From: BTUB01 sp963836585
GTDB taxonomy: Bacteria; Babelota; Babeliae; Babelales; Vermiphilaceae
Reading direction: 5' to 3'
Assembly: GCA_963836585.1 (NCBI GenBank)
Contig: CAWIJV010000001.1
Span: forward strand, 124,001-188,000
DNA: 64,000 nt
Position 1 is the stretch's first letter; each line of letters starts with the position of its first letter. A program made the translations under genes and the position numbers. Below the pieces are notes generated by a model. The model ran no database searches, was not told the DNA's origin, and was given only the letters and a program-made list of their open reading frames with translations. Positions 7,308 to 16,772 of the stretch are shown one piece after another.

Positions 7308-10300
7308 ATGCAAAAGTTATATGCAGCATTAGTACTATTTGTTTCATTCTATTCAAGGGCGATGGACGTTGTTCCTTCGCCCGCAAGCGCTGACTTGTAT
7401 GATCTTATTCGCTATCCTGTTGACGCAGGAACTAAAATTGCGTATGAGCAGGCTAAATTTAAGTTGGCAAAGAATCCCCACGATGGTAAAAGTTTAAAAT
7501 CATTACATGCATTGGCAAATTCCGGTTATGTGCCGGCAATGCGATCATTGGCGAGCGCAGCTCTTACCAGTAAAGATCAAGATTTGAATGCCGCATTGCA
7601 TTGGGCGTCACGAGCCGCTGTGCAGTGTGGTGATGCACCGAGTATGCACAGTTTCGCAACGATGATGTTTAATCATGATGCAATACCTAATTTGCAAAAC
7701 ATAGATCCGTTGATTGCGGAAATGAATGGCCGGCAACTTTTGTGGCAAGCGAGCCAATCGCATTTGCTGCAGGCTCCTGATGGGCGCCTCTTTTGCTATC
7801 ACGTGCCGGGAGTTGCAGATTTACTGAGCACTGTCTTGGATGATAATAGTTTACGATGGTACGATGCGCTTGAAAAATCTGCGAGTCGGCTTGCGCATGA
7901 TCTTCCTGATGGAGAGCAAGCGCAGGTATTTTTATTGCTTGCTGATCTTGCTGAAACTTGCGATCAGCGCTTGGCATGGTGCAATGATGCCGTGCGCAAT
8001 ATATCATCACTTATGTCTGCCACGGCAGACATCCGGTCAACGCCGATGCTGCTTGAGAATATTATACAACTCTATTCACGCGTGATGGCTGAAGGTAACA
8101 AACATTTTGTGCCGGGATTGGTGACTTTCTTAAAAGATAATACGTATAAAAAAATGAAAGAATCGGTGCGCAATTGCTCGGGACTTTCCCAAGAATTGGG
8201 ACTGGCATTATTGCGCCTGCGGGATGCGGCCATAACATTTTCCGATACGGCTCGTGGCGATCATCGGCGTATTCGTGACGAGGGAATCGAGTTTCTTGCC
8301 ATGAGTGCTGCACAAGAAAATGTGATCTCATCATGGGCGTTGGTGGAACAGTGTAATAATCTCAAAGAGATAGAGGTGCTGTTGGCTGAAGCGATAATGC
8401 GCACGTCCAAAGCATTGGATCAGCATTATGAAGAAGATGACCAGCAGTATCAAGAGATTGATCCCAAGCAGATTGAGCGCTGCATGGCAAAGGTAGATAA
8501 AATATCCTTAAGCTCAGATACCTATGTGGTGTTGGGCGGATTGTATATGCGGGGATTGGAGCGAGGCATACCAGTAGATCGGCAAAAAGCAATTGGGTAT
8601 TTTGCCAAGGCTTGCGATGGGGCACAAAAATTATTTGAACTGTTGCAAGATCATCACTTGGTGGCAACACTGGAGTCGCGTATTTGCTTCGAAGCAGCCT
8701 GTTTGCTTCATTCTAAAAAAGATGAGAAATTTGAAACCCTGCAAACTCAACTGCTGGCGCGGGTGGTATTCCATGAAGATATTGCACTCAGAAAAGATGC
8801 GATCCGCTATTGCCTTGAGCATGAAGATCTGCTCAGCTCAGGCATTTATGCGCTGCGTGAATTTCATAAAGATTACGTTGCATCGCCTGCCGAGCAAGCT
8901 CGTGCGCAGGATAGTTTTAACCGTGAAACTATTGGCACTATTAGCAAATGGGCAATGGGAACGCGGAATTCTCAAACGGCTGAGATTAGCCAGCGGCATC
9001 CGGCAGCGATTATGCTTTTGCATGAAATAAGTAGGAACGATAATGATCAAATGCTGGTGCCCATTAAAAAAACAATCCAAGAGCTGGTTGAGTGGGCCGC
9101 ATTCAAAACAGGATTTGCTCCTGCTATTGAAGCGCTTGAGCCTGAATTTGAGTGCGTGCCTCAAGAAAAGGAGCGGTTGGAAAAATCGATAGACTTTTGG
9201 CACACCTGGTGGAAAAAATATGCTGATGATCCTGTGCAGCGGGATAAGAAAAATTCAGTCTACCAAAAACTATTGGCCTTGAGTGATGCGGCCCTTGTGC
9301 CGCTTGCCAATAAGGAAGATGGTGGAGGCAGTGTGTACTTGAATATTCCCAGTGTCCACTATCGAATAGCGACCATTTTTATGCAGATGGGCGATGAGCT
9401 TAAAGCCTTAGTGCACATTGTGGCGGCTGAGCAATTAGTTCGTTCGATGATAATGAGGATGCCGCAAGCGGGTGAGCAAGTGGATAAGCTTGGTGCGCTT
9501 GACTTGATCAAAGCAGCGGCCAATCAGGGCAAAGATTGGGCGCGCTATGCCTGGGCATTAATCCGCTTTAATCGAGTGGAGCTTTTGCTGGAAGGGCCAA
9601 AGCCTGAGCAGATGTTGGATGAGCTTGATGCGATTAAGACATTAATTTCCGGAATAAATCAAGCTGCCATCCCTGAAGCGGATGATATTCTCAAGCCGGG
9701 AGAAATGGACTTTTACATAGCATTTTTTGGGGGCCGTATTAATCAACGGCTTAAGGTGGCAGATCAAAAAATCAATGCGCGGGTGGTCGCAGCGCTAGAA
9801 GCTGCTATAGCACAAGATCATTGTCAGGCCCTATATACTTGGGCTATGACAGCGCTCAATCAAGCGGGACGTGCTGACATGGGACAGGCAACATTAGAAA
9901 AAGCAGTCGATTATTTATGCCGTGCGACAATATTGGGACATGGTGAGGCGCCTGGTATCATTCGTACGATTAAAACAAGAGGCTTTGGGTTTATTTCTCT
10001 TTGCGGCGGTGCCATGACGGCAGAATTATTGACCAAAATTGAGGCGACGCTTGCCGCGTTACCGGCACCCACACAAAATACGCTATCAGATGTCCACACC
10101 GATGATTGGCAGCCAATGATACCCGAATCTGATGAACCGGAGCCTCTGCCCGCTGATCCTTTTGAACGCGCGACGAAACTTTTGCATACAAAAAAATATT
10201 CAGATGCTTTTGGTGAATTTAGCCAGCTCGCTGCGCAGCAGCACGTGGGTGCTTATTCCTATTTGGGAGCTATGTATCGTGATGGCTTGCATGTTGAAAA

Positions 10301-12014
10301 ATCTGCGGAAGGTGCGCGAGATTATTTTATGCGCGCCCTGCGTGAATCAAATGATGCGCATACTCGGTACATAGGACCGCTGATTGTTGCATACCAGGCG
10401 CTTCGAGATGATCCATCATTGGAAGTACAAATGCTGCGCCTCAAGCATAACGTGCATGTGCTGAATAGTAATCATGTCAGCGGTGGCTTTGAAGAGTTAT
10501 TGGATCATTTGCGTACTGTGGAAGTCCAAAATCCGGGTGAACTTTTGTGCACCACCGGATTATTGCCAGCTCTTAATAATTTTAGTGCGAAGAATTGTAA
10601 GAATGTTGCATGGTTACTCAATCTGGTGGGCATCTGGGCAGATCGTCTTATCATTCACGGTTGGCCGGATCTTAATAAATATAGAAATGAATTTTATCAG
10701 TTGGTAGTCCCATTCGATTTGTTGCGGGAGCAGTTAGAAAATAGTTTGCTTTCGCCTGATGGCAATTACACTAGTATTTTGGGCGATGGTCTTGATGCTC
10801 AAAGCATTGTCGGAGTGATAGTGCGGCTGGAGACTCTGGTGCAAAAAGGATATCACGATCCGTTTGAAGGATTGCTGGGAGAGCTAAAAATTATCTACGG
10901 CCTTGAGACGATGCCATCGGTGCACGGCGAGCGCAGCATTAAAGAGGGCCTTGAGTGGCTGAAGCATACGCAGACTGCCGGAGTAGATGTGAAAGCCGGA
11001 GTGTTGCTGGGAAGGCTTCAGCTATCGGGCATTGCAAAGATTAAAGTGATTATGGGTATCGGCCTCAAGACTGAAGCGCTCAGACCAAATCCTGAAGCTG
11101 GCAAGGCAGTACTTTTGGATCTGGTAAAAAAAGGGAATGCGGGCGCAGCGGTGGTGTTAGGAAAATGGCATTACTGTGAGCGCAAGGAGCCCGAGCCTGC
11201 CATTGGGCATTTTAAAAAAGCTTTGGAGATTACCCCCAATACCCCTGAAGCAGCATTTAATCTTTTGAGCATCTATTGCGAAAGACCATCGCTGGCAAAA
11301 AAAGTGACCGTTGATACCCTGCGTTCATTGGTCGCAACGGCCCAAACATTACCCAAGCATAATCTGGCCGCTTCATTTTATAAAAGTTATTTTACCTTGG
11401 CTAAGGGTATGCCGGTAGTGTCAGAAGAAGAGGCATTGGAAACAATTATAGCGATGTGCTGCCGCGAAACTGATATGAAGGCCATGGCGCGAGCATTTGT
11501 GGAAATATTGGGAAGCAATTTTTATTCCAAATTGCAGGGGTGGATTGATACGGTGCTTGAGCGCCCGGAAACTCCGGAGCGTGCGCAACTTTTAAGTAGA
11601 GGATACCGAGCATGTGCTTCGATGGCTTTTATAAACTATGGAGATGTCCTTTGTAAAATGCCGAGCAAAGCAAAAATCTATTCGCAAGAATGCATCGCCT
11701 TTTGTGATAAAGCGATTGCGGTGTGGGATGAGTATGCAGAGGCGATGGCATTAAAAGTATGGTATCAGCATCTGATGGGAGATAAAAAAGATGCGGAGCA
11801 AAAGATTGCCACTAAAAAATCTTTGGTGCGTCTGGCATTAACGATGCAGAAAAAGGGGGGATTAAAATTATCCACATTTACACCGGCCATGCGCATATTG
11901 GCAGATCTCAAAAATGCTTGGCAGACAGAGACGGTGGTACTCGGAGCCAAAGAGATAGCGGAACTCCAGCAAGATCTTGAGTTTGTGAAGATGATGGAGG
12001 AAAAGTATTGTTGA
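7308..12014 (+). CDS. Giant exported TPR/Sel1-type repeat protein
   Basis: 1568 residues. Residues 1-18 are a signal peptide ending in YSRA. Nearly all the rest is alpha-helical repeat. Sel1-like units are recognisable (GYVPAMRSLASAAL and NAALHWASRAAVQCGDAPSM near the N-terminus, GAYSYLGAMYRDGLHVEKSAEGARDYFMRAL around 980, GAAVVLGKWHY around 1280), mixed with TPR-like helices. There is no membrane anchor or enzyme motif. Such solenoids mediate protein contacts, and Sel1 proteins of intracellular bacteria often modulate the host. The role here is inferred from class only. It follows the ankyrin pair, making 5.6-12 kb a block of repeat proteins. Confidence 0.85.
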   Translation: MQKLYAALVLFVSFYSRAMDVVPSPASADLYDLIRYPVDAGTKIAYEQAKFKLAKNPHDGKSLKSLHALANSGYVPAMRSLASAALTSKDQDLNAALHWASRAAVQCGDAPSMHSFATMMFNHDAIPNLQNIDPLIAEMNGRQLLWQASQSHLLQAPDGRLFCYHVPGVADLLSTVLDDNSLRWYDALEKSASRLAHDLPDGEQAQVFLLLADLAETCDQRLAWCNDAVRNISSLMSATADIRSTPMLLENIIQLYSRVMAEGNKHFVPGLVTFLKDNTYKKMKESVRNCSGLSQELGLALLRLRDAAITFSDTARGDHRRIRDEGIEFLAMSAAQENVISSWALVEQCNNLKEIEVLLAEAIMRTSKALDQHYEEDDQQYQEIDPKQIERCMAKVDKISLSSDTYVVLGGLYMRGLERGIPVDRQKAIGYFAKACDGAQKLFELLQDHHLVATLESRICFEAACLLHSKKDEKFETLQTQLLARVVFHEDIALRKDAIRYCLEHEDLLSSGIYALREFHKDYVASPAEQARAQDSFNRETIGTISKWAMGTRNSQTAEISQRHPAAIMLLHEISRNDNDQMLVPIKKTIQELVEWAAFKTGFAPAIEALEPEFECVPQEKERLEKSIDFWHTWWKKYADDPVQRDKKNSVYQKLLALSDAALVPLANKEDGGGSVYLNIPSVHYRIATIFMQMGDELKALVHIVAAEQLVRSMIMRMPQAGEQVDKLGALDLIKAAANQGKDWARYAWALIRFNRVELLLEGPKPEQMLDELDAIKTLISGINQAAIPEADDILKPGEMDFYIAFFGGRINQRLKVADQKINARVVAALEAAIAQDHCQALYTWAMTALNQAGRADMGQATLEKAVDYLCRATILGHGEAPGIIRTIKTRGFGFISLCGGAMTAELLTKIEATLAALPAPTQNTLSDVHTDDWQPMIPESDEPEPLPADPFERATKLLHTKKYSDAFGEFSQLAAQQHVGAYSYLGAMYRDGLHVEKSAEGARDYFMRALRESNDAHTRYIGPLIVAYQALRDDPSLEVQMLRLKHNVHVLNSNHVSGGFEELLDHLRTVEVQNPGELLCTTGLLPALNNFSAKNCKNVAWLLNLVGIWADRLIIHGWPDLNKYRNEFYQLVVPFDLLREQLENSLLSPDGNYTSILGDGLDAQSIVGVIVRLETLVQKGYHDPFEGLLGELKIIYGLETMPSVHGERSIKEGLEWLKHTQTAGVDVKAGVLLGRLQLSGIAKIKVIMGIGLKTEALRPNPEAGKAVLLDLVKKGNAGAAVVLGKWHYCERKEPEPAIGHFKKALEITPNTPEAAFNLLSIYCERPSLAKKVTVDTLRSLVATAQTLPKHNLAASFYKSYFTLAKGMPVVSEEEALETIIAMCCRETDMKAMARAFVEILGSNFYSKLQGWIDTVLERPETPERAQLLSRGYRACASMAFINYGDVLCKMPSKAKIYSQECIAFCDKAIAVWDEYAEAMALKVWYQHLMGDKKDAEQKIATKKSLVRLALTMQKKGGLKLSTFTPAMRILADLKNAWQTETVVLGAKEIAELQQDLEFVKMMEEKYC

Positions 12015-12044
12015 CGATGGCTTCGACGAATCGAGAAGTCTTTT

Positions 12045-12092
12045 AAAAATATTTCTCGACTCACTTCGTTCGCTCACCACGAACGGGATCAA
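12045..12092. repeat. Dispersed repeat copy
   Basis: CTCGACTCACTTCGTTCGCTCACCACGAACGGG, the family core, between the convergent TPR and ftsI genes. Confidence 0.6.
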
Positions 12093-12093
12093 C

Positions 12094-13725
12094 TCAGATC
12101 ACCCGATCTTTAATGAGCAGTTTTTCAGCAATATGCTCAAAAAGTGGCGCGGCAACGGTTGATGCATATAAATCTTTTTGAGCAACCTCTTTGATAAATA
12201 CTATGATCACTCGTTGATAAGAATCTTTTTGTACAATGCCGGCGCAGGTGAATATATTGCGATCAGGATTATATTGCCCATGATCCAAGAGATTTGCCGT
12301 TCCGGTTTTGCACATGATGCGATATCCCTTGATGTGTGCCTTGCGCGCGGTGCCACTTGCGGTGGTTTTTTCTAAAAAGTTCTGAATAATCTCAATGGCC
12401 GGATCAGCATATAATTTTTGCTGTTTGCCCGGCATTTTTTCTTTTTTGATCAGTTGAGGATCGATCCAGTAGCCTCCATTGGCAATGATAGAAAATGTGC
12501 GGGCCAACTGGAGTAAATTGGCCGAAACTTCATAGCCATACGAAAGGGAGATGATCGATTGCTTGGACCAATTTTTGGGATGATTGAGTGTTCCCTTATT
12601 TTCACCGGGAAACGGGATGCCGGTTTTTTTGCTAAAGCCCAGGGCTAGATAATGATCATACAGTTTTGTTCCCAAGCGTTGGGAAACTTGCGCGATGCCA
12701 ATATTATTTGATTGCGCGATAACCTCCTCAAAAGGGATTATGCCCGCGGCATTAACCGTATTAATTTTTCGACCGTCGATAATGGTGCTGAGGGTATCCT
12801 TGCAATCAATTAATTCATCAGGAGTAACCACTTCTTCGGCAATGGCCGCCAGCGCGGCACAGATTTTGAATACCGATCCCAATTCATAGCATTCGGTAAT
12901 GCAGGTATTTTTGGTGAGCGCCTGATTCACCTCAACAAAATTGTTTGGGTCAAAGCTGGGAGTATTGGTCATGGCCAAAATTTCACCGGTGTGCGGATCC
13001 ATAATAATTGCAGCGCCTTCTTTGGCTTGATATTTTTCTACCGTTTGGGCCACCGCATCTTGGGCCAAAAATTGCAGCTCACTATCGATAGTAATTTCCA
13101 AAGGTGCACTCTGCTGCCCAAAATTGGTAGTCTCTTTTTTAAAGTAAAAATGGCCTGAGCGGGCATCTTTTTCGAGAGTTACGGTGCTGGGAGTTCCGGA
13201 TAACTCTTTATTGTATTGCAACTCGAGGCCAAACAGCCCATGATTATCAATATCGGTGAGGCCGATCAATGATGCGGCTGAAGTGAGTGGATAGTAGCGG
13301 CTCGGCTCGGCTAGGAATTTAATATCGGTGCAGCCACTGTTTTCAATTAATGCTATTTGCTCCGGTGATAATTTGCGCTGCACGTATAAAAAGTGAGCAT
13401 GGGCATGCGTTTTAAGCCGCTCACGCGCAGTCGGAAAATGTTTTGCTAAAAATGCTTCCAGTCCTTTTTTATCATCCAACTGTTTAGGCAGAATAAAGGC
13501 GGCCAGACTATCTTTGTTGATTGCCAAATACTTTCCATGCCGATCCAAAATAAGGCCTCGCGGTGGAAAGCTGGTGATGGTTACATGGTATTGCTTTTGC
13601 CCGAGCTGCACAAAAAAATTATGTTGAAGAATTTGCAGATATAAGAGGTTGGCAAGCACAATGCCATAAGCACCGCTGAAGGCGAGAAAAATAATGCTGG
13701 TTCGTGTTTTAGAAAGTTGTATCAT
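12094..13725 (-). CDS. ftsI: Class B penicillin-binding protein, FtsI/PBP3 type
   Basis: Transpeptidase that cross-links septal peptidoglycan; membrane-anchored, catalytic part in the periplasm. 543 residues: N-terminal transmembrane segment (about 8-30), dimerisation domain opening with PPRGLILDRHGKYLA, then the transpeptidase domain. Active-site motifs are SVFK (Ser nucleophile, usually STFK), SNN (SxN) and KTGTA. There are no PASTA domains. The 5' end overlaps ftsL by 17 bases, the standard dcw-type order, although the rest of the dcw cluster is absent here. It shows that a cell wall is made. Confidence 0.93.
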   Translation of the reverse strand: MIQLSKTRTSIIFLAFSGAYGIVLANLLYLQILQHNFFVQLGQKQYHVTITSFPPRGLILDRHGKYLAINKDSLAAFILPKQLDDKKGLEAFLAKHFPTARERLKTHAHAHFLYVQRKLSPEQIALIENSGCTDIKFLAEPSRYYPLTSAASLIGLTDIDNHGLFGLELQYNKELSGTPSTVTLEKDARSGHFYFKKETTNFGQQSAPLEITIDSELQFLAQDAVAQTVEKYQAKEGAAIIMDPHTGEILAMTNTPSFDPNNFVEVNQALTKNTCITECYELGSVFKICAALAAIAEEVVTPDELIDCKDTLSTIIDGRKINTVNAAGIIPFEEVIAQSNNIGIAQVSQRLGTKLYDHYLALGFSKKTGIPFPGENKGTLNHPKNWSKQSIISLSYGYEVSANLLQLARTFSIIANGGYWIDPQLIKKEKMPGKQQKLYADPAIEIIQNFLEKTTASGTARKAHIKGYRIMCKTGTANLLDHGQYNPDRNIFTCAGIVQKDSYQRVIIVFIKEVAQKDLYASTVAAPLFEHIAEKLLIKDRVI

Positions 13726-13987
13726 GATTTATCTTTTTCATTTGGCTAATTTTTACCGGTTTTAATGATAATTCTTTGGTAGCAAATTGTTGGACATCCC
13801 GCAGATTATGCAAAGCATGCCTTTGATGAGTGAGTTCCTGTTTTTGTTTTAAAAGCGCGGTGCGCTGAGATTCAATTTTTTGTTTGGTAAAAGAGAGTTC
13901 GATGATTTTACTATGCTTGTGAATATGCAGTAGAATCATTGCAACATTGCTCAAGGCAAACAACGCAATAAATGAAGATCGCTTCAT
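13709..13987 (-). CDS. ftsL: FtsL-like cell division protein
   Basis: 92 residues from ATG 13987, which has AGAGG eight bases upstream; a GTG nine bases earlier overlaps that site. One transmembrane helix (about 4-22) is followed by a basic coiled coil (about 25-75), and the C-terminus ends in VKISQMKKI. FtsL sequences diverge strongly, so the call rests on topology, length and position immediately upstream of ftsI. In the divisome FtsL works with FtsB and FtsQ to activate FtsW/FtsI. Confidence 0.75.
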   Translation of the reverse strand: MKRSSFIALFALSNVAMILLHIHKHSKIIELSFTKQKIESQRTALLKQKQELTHQRHALHNLRDVQQFATKELSLKPVKISQMKKINHDTTF

Positions 13988-14001
13988 GATATGCACCTCT
14001 G

Positions 14002-14036
14002 TTTTTTTTCAATGTACTTGCAGTACATGAAAAAAA
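14002..14036. repeat. Stem-loop between bamA and ftsL
   Basis: Near-perfect inverted repeat with T-run on the left, ATGTACT-TGC-AGTACAT core and A-run on the right. It folds on either strand but has no T-run after the core, so it is an mRNA structure rather than a standard terminator. Confidence 0.5.
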
Positions 14037-14074
14037 TAAAGAGTTTTGTACACATGGTGAGTGGATGAATGGAT

Positions 14075-16609
14075 TTACCATTCATACGCACTATTAAAGT
14101 GGATTTCATAGGACGGTTCGCCCTTGCGCGGATCAAGTTTGAAGCCCCAATCGATTTTTATTGGCATCGGATTATAGAGCCGAATGCCAAAGCCGACCGC
14201 ATGGCGATAATTGAAGTGATTATTTTGAATATATTGCCGATTTGTCTCACTAACATACGGATTATCCCAGCCGGCGCCACCATCATAAAACAGTACGCCT
14301 TTGAAATTCATATCTTGGGTAATCGGGAAAATCAGTTCAGCATTCAGCCACGTAGCTTTAGTGCCGCCAATGGAATCGCCCGGAGACTGGGGGCCGATAG
14401 TATCAAACACATTAAATTGTGGCCCGATCTGGCCAAAAAGGAAGCCGCGCACACTTGCCGGGCCACCAATATGATATAGTTCGCGATACGGAATAAGCAG
14501 ATGTTTAAAGGGGGCCACCACACCCAAATAGCCACGCAGGTGAAACACTAAATCATAGGCGCCAATGAGCGGTGTATACCAGTGGGCATCAACATCATAT
14601 TTTTGGAATCCGAGCGTTTTTTGCGTAAAGTTAAAGGTGACCTGTGCGCGGGACATCCAGCTAAATCCGTTGGTTGGATGCAGCGGGTGGTTGCGCTTAT
14701 CTTGCCCCATCTGCAGCATAAATGATCCATAGTTTCCCGGTACAAACAGTTTGCCCAAGATCAGATTGTATTGCGTTTCTGCCGCTGCATTTTCATCAGC
14801 CGGAAGCACCCGAATAGATGCTTTTGGTTGCGGTTGATAATGAATGCTATCAATGCCCAAGACCCCGCGAATAAAGGCATCGGTCATAATATTGCCATAG
14901 AAATTGGTAACTACGCCGCTGGTGAGCGCGAATCCGGTATCGATTTCATTAACCGGAGCAGTATAATTAAACTCTTCATAGGCTACCCGCTTATGAAACA
15001 CATCGAGAGCGCCCAGAATTGGCCGATCAAAAAGCCAGGGCTGCGTGAGGTTGAATCCTAAACTAAAATCTTCATGCGATAAGCGGGTATTTAAATTATA
15101 ACGCAGACCGGTGCCCAAAAAGTTGGTATCACCCACATCAAGCTGCAGCGAGCTGCCTTTGAGCGGATCTTTGATGCTGGAAGGGTTGCCGGCAAATCCT
15201 AATTGGAAGCCTAGGTGCCCCGTTTTGGTCTCCTTGAGCATCAGATCAAGATCGGCTGTTGAAGGGCCAGTGCGAATTATTTTCCAATTCACCCCATCCC
15301 GTTGATCAAAATAGCCGAGCGCTTGAATCCGATCCTTAGATTGTTCCATGCGAATATTGGTTAAAAGATCCCCTTCACCAAAGGTGAGTTGCCGCCGGAT
15401 AATTTTGTCACGCGTTTTTTGATTACCCCTGATAGTAAGTTTCCCGAGAGTCATCTGATTGCCCAGCTCGGTGTGAAAAGCCAGATCGACCGTTCTAGTA
15501 TCATCATGTGGATTTATTGAAGGTTCGATATGCGCATTTAAATAGCCAAAGCTTCCCCATACCAGCTCAAGATTCTTGATCGCTTCGATAATCTTTTCAC
15601 GCGAATAGGGATCGCCCGGTTTGATAGGAATTGCCTTGAGAAGATCCTCTTCGCATCGTAAATCGTTGCCCGGGGCACTAATGGATCCGATGGTGTAAAG
15701 GTCACCTTCTTGAATCTCAAAAATGAGATGGAAATTATCACACTCATCTTTTTCGGGCGTGATTTTGGCAACTTTGGCATTCATGTAACCGTTACTTTGA
15801 TAATACATCTCAATAACATGCTTATCCCCTTCCAAACGTTCGGGTAAATAGGTACCCGATTTATCAAAGAAGCTCATGAGCCATTCTTCGCGGGTATACA
15901 TTATGCTGCGCAACGTTTTGCTACTCACATGCCTATTACCACGAAATGAGATGCGCTTAACCGTTGCTTTACTTCCCTCGGTAATTCTAAAAATTATAGA
16001 ACCTTTGCCATTATCATCCACGATCAGCTCAGGGTTTACTGCAATGCTATAGTAGCCATGCTCCATATAGATTTTCTTGATTGCCTGAGCGAAAATTTTT
16101 AATTCTTCGGGGTCGATGGCAGAAGTTTCCAGACCGGTTACTTTTTCTTTAATCTCTTTTTCAGTGACGGCAGAAAGTCCCTCAAAAATAATCTCATTGA
16201 GAGGGATTTTTTCTTGGACATCAATATACAGATCAATTGTTTCTGGATCGATAATTTCAGCGCTGATATTAATCGTTCTAAAACGTTTGAAATCATAGTA
16301 AAGATTTCTGATTGCTTCACGGGTTTTGAGTGAATCAAAACGCTGACCGGTGCGATAGGGAATTTTGTTAAGGATGGCCGGTGTGCTTACTTGCGCATTG
16401 CCGCTGACAATGATGTTGCGAATGATTTTACTATTCAGTTCGTTTTCAACTTCAGTATCATCATTCTCGTCTTCTTCAAGAACAATCTGAGAAATCTCTT
16501 CAGCATCTTCCTCGGTGGGTTGATTGTTCTGTTGCGCGATAATGGGGCAAAACCCTAATACTATCAGCAGTAAAAAAAATCTTTGAAACGATGGTTGCTG
16601 GCCAAACAT
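14075..16609 (-). CDS. bamA: Outer-membrane assembly factor BamA (Omp85)
   Basis: Inserts beta-barrel proteins into the outer membrane. 844 residues: signal peptide (about 1-25), acidic linker, five POTRA-type repeats between about 60 and 450 (starts such as IRNIIVSGNAQVS, LNEIIFEGLSAVTEKEI, VKRISFRGNRHVSSKTL) and a C-terminal 16-strand barrel with the VRGF motif (SVRGFLFGQIGP). The last residue is Trp, an aromatic end as in barrel beta-signals. Direct evidence for a Gram-negative envelope. Shine-Dalgarno AGGAG lies about 11 bases before the ATG. Confidence 0.95.
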   Translation of the reverse strand: MFGQQPSFQRFFLLLIVLGFCPIIAQQNNQPTEEDAEEISQIVLEEDENDDTEVENELNSKIIRNIIVSGNAQVSTPAILNKIPYRTGQRFDSLKTREAIRNLYYDFKRFRTINISAEIIDPETIDLYIDVQEKIPLNEIIFEGLSAVTEKEIKEKVTGLETSAIDPEELKIFAQAIKKIYMEHGYYSIAVNPELIVDDNGKGSIIFRITEGSKATVKRISFRGNRHVSSKTLRSIMYTREEWLMSFFDKSGTYLPERLEGDKHVIEMYYQSNGYMNAKVAKITPEKDECDNFHLIFEIQEGDLYTIGSISAPGNDLRCEEDLLKAIPIKPGDPYSREKIIEAIKNLELVWGSFGYLNAHIEPSINPHDDTRTVDLAFHTELGNQMTLGKLTIRGNQKTRDKIIRRQLTFGEGDLLTNIRMEQSKDRIQALGYFDQRDGVNWKIIRTGPSTADLDLMLKETKTGHLGFQLGFAGNPSSIKDPLKGSSLQLDVGDTNFLGTGLRYNLNTRLSHEDFSLGFNLTQPWLFDRPILGALDVFHKRVAYEEFNYTAPVNEIDTGFALTSGVVTNFYGNIMTDAFIRGVLGIDSIHYQPQPKASIRVLPADENAAAETQYNLILGKLFVPGNYGSFMLQMGQDKRNHPLHPTNGFSWMSRAQVTFNFTQKTLGFQKYDVDAHWYTPLIGAYDLVFHLRGYLGVVAPFKHLLIPYRELYHIGGPASVRGFLFGQIGPQFNVFDTIGPQSPGDSIGGTKATWLNAELIFPITQDMNFKGVLFYDGGAGWDNPYVSETNRQYIQNNHFNYRHAVGFGIRLYNPMPIKIDWGFKLDPRKGEPSYEIHFNSAYEW

Positions 16610-16684
16610 TGGTTATTACACTCCTGGAGGTCTAAAAAAGATGCTTTTAATCATACCCTTAAAATGCATGTGCGCCTAGAGGCC

Positions 16685-16713
16685 TTGTCTTGCTTTCCGA
16701 CTCTTGTTATAGT
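16685..16713 (+). promoter_or_regulatory. Candidate sigma-70 promoter for cysS
   Basis: TTGTCT at 16685-16690, 17-bp spacer, TATAGT at 16708-16713. A small stem-loop TCCCAC-AAA-GTGGGA (16727-16741) lies in the leader. Confidence 0.45.
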
Positions 16714-16772
16714 GCTGTAAGAAATTCCCACAAAGTGGGATAAATAAATTTTAGACGGGTATCATTGTTGCT